Program-made: the position numbers and the translations under genes | The notes under the pieces: generated by a model | The model's input: the letters and a program-made list of their open reading frames with translations, nothing else | Databases searched by the model: none | What the model was told of the DNA's origin: nothing | NCBI GenBank assembly: GCA_051294375.1 | Contig: CM119265.1 | Coordinates: 14,334,414 to 14,398,413, forward strand | Reading direction: 5' to 3' | DNA length: 64,000 nucleotides | DNA from: Paraspadella gotoi | Taxonomy: Eukaryota; Chaetognatha | Shown: positions 61,056 to 64,000 of the stretch, in pieces | Layout of the letters: the number at the start of each line of letters is the position of its first letter | How positions within the stretch are numbered: the stretch's first letter is position 1

Positions 61056-62244
61056 TTAACATTCAGTAATATTCTCCCTTGCCTCTCCCTCCTCATCATC
61101 CTCCACGAAACTTCTGGGCCTGATAAGACTTGGAAACTGGGGTCCACAGAGGATGCCGACTAAGTTGGCAGTCGGTGTCCCTCTGGAGTACGGATTAACG
61201 ATTTGAACGTTATCATCGTTCTGAGAGTAAAAAATTCTAATGTCTTCACGTGTGGTTAGGTTGAAGAGGACGAGATAAGTGTGGTAACCGTAAAGAGTCA
61301 CCAGCATCCAAGCCGCAAAGGAGCAAATGACTATTACGAAGCAAGTTTGTGGAGTTTTTAGCATCGCATTTGCCATGTTGGATTGATGAGCTTCAAGGGC
61401 TAGCCTCGATATGGCGGAAATCGTGATAAACGTGCATAACCAGAAGAGGAAAAGGATAAAGAAATAAAAATATCGGTAATTTCGTCTGCCAATACAGTTA
61501 CCGACCCAGGGACAGTGATGATCGAAACCATCCACGCAGTTGTCGCATGTGGAACAATGAGAAGCACGCGGTGGTCGAAATATTTTGCACGTGTAACAGT
61601 ATTTGAGCTTAACGGCAACTCCGCGGACCTCGATTACCCGCGTGCGCGGTCGCTGCCCAGACGACTGCGTAATGAGGCTCTCTATCGCCTCGGTTTCGTG
61701 TTTTGTGGCCCGAGGAATAATACCTAAAGCGAAATATTTTTAATAAATTAATAAATATTCTGTAATTTCAACAAGCCGAGTGTTCCTCTTTACCTGGATC
61801 TGAGAGGACAACCCTTGCTAGATAGGCGAGAACAAAGAAGAACAAGAGACCTCCAGTGACCGGAATTGCCGGCGATACATTTACAGCCAAATAGGGACCG
61901 TCATGGGCGAAGAAAAGTACGCTGACACATAATATTATAGAAGTTATGAAAAAGAGCAAGCCTCGGGAGTTAGGCGCCATCAACCGGCCGTCGCAGTAAA
62001 ACTTGTTTCTGCCAGGGTGACGTCTCCACCGCCTCACGACCTGATGAGGGGCTGTCCCCGCCCGGCGTTGGACGCAAGCCACGGTCAATGTTGGAGGCGT
62101 GTTGTCACTTTCCAACTGGGAGTTAGCCGTGGCGGTTGAAGATTCTACTGGCCCTTGCGAAAAGGAGGCTAACGAAGGGATGGATGAAGATAATTCTATC
62201 TCTTCAATTGCCATCACTTCCATTTCTATTTCCTCCATTTCCAA
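61056..62244 (-). CDS. DHHC palmitoyltransferase (ZDHHC9/14/18 group)
   Basis: Two exons (62244-61794 and 61723-61056) give 372 aa. An acidic N-terminus ([17 protein letters not shown]) precedes [19 protein letters not shown], a hallmark of the ZDHHC9/14/18 group. Two membrane helices and LSDPG follow. The Cys-rich domain carries [19 protein letters not shown] and [20 protein letters not shown], so the catalytic DHHC is intact. Two more helices and the TTxE motif (NLTTREDIR) and NPYSRG complete it. It should S-palmitoylate proteins at the Golgi or ER; in vertebrates ZDHHC9 modifies Ras with GOLGA7. The gene points against mTOR and lies 147 bp beyond the last visible mTOR exon, so it may sit inside an mTOR intron. 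Confidence 0.95.
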
Positions 62245-64000
62245 AGGTCGCTTTGAAAAAATAAAAACAGAAATACTATATCAGTAAAATAGTTGTCTGA
62301 AACTAGTTCATATACCTATATTCAAAATAAAACTAGAATATTATGGTGGAGAGACTAATTAGTATACATCATAAAAATGTTGTTTAGAAATTGTTTTTTC
62401 GTCGATGGTTATTATTACAATATTTGTAAATTTTGTTTTATTAGTAGAAATTGCTAACTACAATTTTTAAGGCATTTTTATTTTTAAGCAATACTTCAAT
62501 AAAATTTTTTAAATAAGATTAATATATATAATACAGAAGGCTTCATATTATAAAATGAGGTACCAGTTTTTTGTGACCAGATCACGTTCCCACCAAATTA
62601 CCCGATTGAATTTCATGAAATTTTCCAGTGTCCTAATGACGATAATAAGAGAAGAGATGCAGGGCTCTGGGGCTGGAACCCTGAGGGACCAAAAGAAGCT
62701 AAAAAATTTTATTTCATTTTTAAAAATTTTAAAGTAGCATCAGGTGCATCTTAAGCATATATAAAAACTTTTTAGAACTAAAATTGATAAATTTTCTATT
62801 TATTTGTAATATTCCCAAATTTTTCAAAATCTGACTTGAAAGGTTGTTTAGTTTTTGCGGAACAGATTATGGTCACAAAGCCTGTATACAATAATAACTT
62901 TCATTTAAATTTTTGAGAATCTGTTTGGAAAAATAAATTTGTTTAAAAAGTTACAATAAAAATCGATTTAGTAGAATGACAAACAGAATTTATTGAGAGA
63001 ACTGTTGGAAAAAGTGATGAATTTTGATTCACCTTAATTATCATACATAGTTGAAAACTCTTAAAAAGACCATGACGAATTTTTTTTTTCTTTTTTAATT
63101 TAATAAGTTCGTTATTAAGGTTATAGGGTAAGGTTTTAACTTAGTGGTAGTCGTTATGGTTCATTGAACATTAATGAATAGAAAAATAACAAAATTTAAG
63201 ATATAGAATTTCATTCATCCTGATTTTAGTATAAAAAATCAAAATAATATAATGATGATTTTTTTATTAAAATTCATATTTTAAGTAGAAAAATATTAAT
63301 AAAATTGGATAAAATAAAGTTTAATAAGATTATATAGAATTAAAATTTCACTTAAATAATTTATCTATATTTATAAATGTTTAATTATAAGTAAAATGAT
63401 ATTTTTTCAATTTTAAGATCGGATTTAAATTAAAAAAGTATAAGCTATTTGTGAAATTTTGTCATTAAGTTAGTCAAAATTGTAAAAAAAATATTTTTTA
63501 TCTAAATTTGAAAATTATTTTGATAAACAGTTTTTAATATTTTTGACAAACTTAATTACAAAATTTTGGAAAAGTGAAATCCTGTCTTAAAAAAGACAAA
63601 GATATTATTTAAAAATATCGTCCTCACCATTAAATTCTTTGGACTTTTTACAGAAAAATAAGGTTGAATAAAGTTTTATATCTTATATTTTGGTATATTT
63701 AAACGCCCTAATAAACATGAGTAACAAGTTATAGTTTGGGTACGGGAAAAGCAAAAGGTTATAGATTGGTTACGGTTAGGAAAAACAATTTAAACCGTTG
63801 CACAAAATACAATCAAAATAATCGAGCACGAAATTGTGATGGGCAAAAATAAAGAAATATTGTTTAAATTTTGTTAAATTGTGTTTTTGACTTTCGTGCA
63901 AGATTAAGATTAGTTGGCTGAAAAAAAGTGAAAAGTATCTCGAAAGATAACCACTGTTTTAGTTAAACCGAAAAATCACGAAGCAAAATAAAAACTGGAT
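62245..64000. other. AT-rich end of window, no gene seen
   Basis: No mTOR exon (FAT, FRB, kinase or FATC) and no other exon is recognisable on either strand. At 62532-62559 is an exact inverted copy of the MITE end in NDUFS1 intron 10, and 63440-63710 resembles part of the hAT-like element at 14220-15155. Confidence 0.6.

Overview
The window is nuclear DNA of an invertebrate animal. It is AT-rich, with GT-AG introns that are often only 50-100 bp, compact multi-exon genes, and introns and spacers full of dispersed repeats. USH1G, MCM8, an IAP with BIR, UBA and RING parts, a seryl-tRNA-synthetase-like protein with lost active-site motifs, and mTOR point to Metazoa; the phylum is not resolved. 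The standard genetic code fits. All gene models were assembled by hand from splice sites and reading phase, and every model closes in frame.

Layout. 426-1901: 3' part of an IAP gene. 1902-9774: gene-free repeat field. 9775-13800: USH1G (SANS). 13801-15188: spacer with a hAT-like element. 15189-38204: a tight run of plus-strand genes: MCM8, NDUFS1 (complex I 75 kDa), a NUDT6-like Nudix hydrolase, ferritin heavy chain with an iron-responsive element in its leader, an orphan seven-transmembrane protein, PIGS (GPI transamidase) and the SerRS-like gene. 38485-60908: the first 26 exons of mTOR (1,634 codons, HEAT repeats into FAT). Intron 9 of mTOR (8.4 kb) holds a complete 14-exon minus-strand gene for a 710-aa coiled-coil protein. 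61056-62244: a minus-strand DHHC palmitoyltransferase of the ZDHHC9/14/18 group. The rest of mTOR (FRB, kinase, FATC) is not present before 64000.

Ten consecutive non-nested genes are all on the plus strand, several separated by only 116-385 bp, and four have splice-acceptor-like sites just before the start codon. This raises the possibility of polycistronic transcription with spliced-leader trans-splicing. The genes do not form one pathway: they cover apoptosis control, ciliary scaffolding, DNA repair, respiration, iron storage, GPI anchoring, mitochondrial translation and nutrient signalling.

The repeat content is the most unusual part. A family of about 234 bp occurs seven times. It is a chain of about six hairpins, has non-matching ends, and in six copies is flanked by perfect 4-bp target duplications. 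Alongside are two hAT-like elements with 8-bp duplications, TA-flanked mariner-like MITEs, tRNA-derived SINEs, LINE reverse-transcriptase remnants and several shared intronic repeat families.
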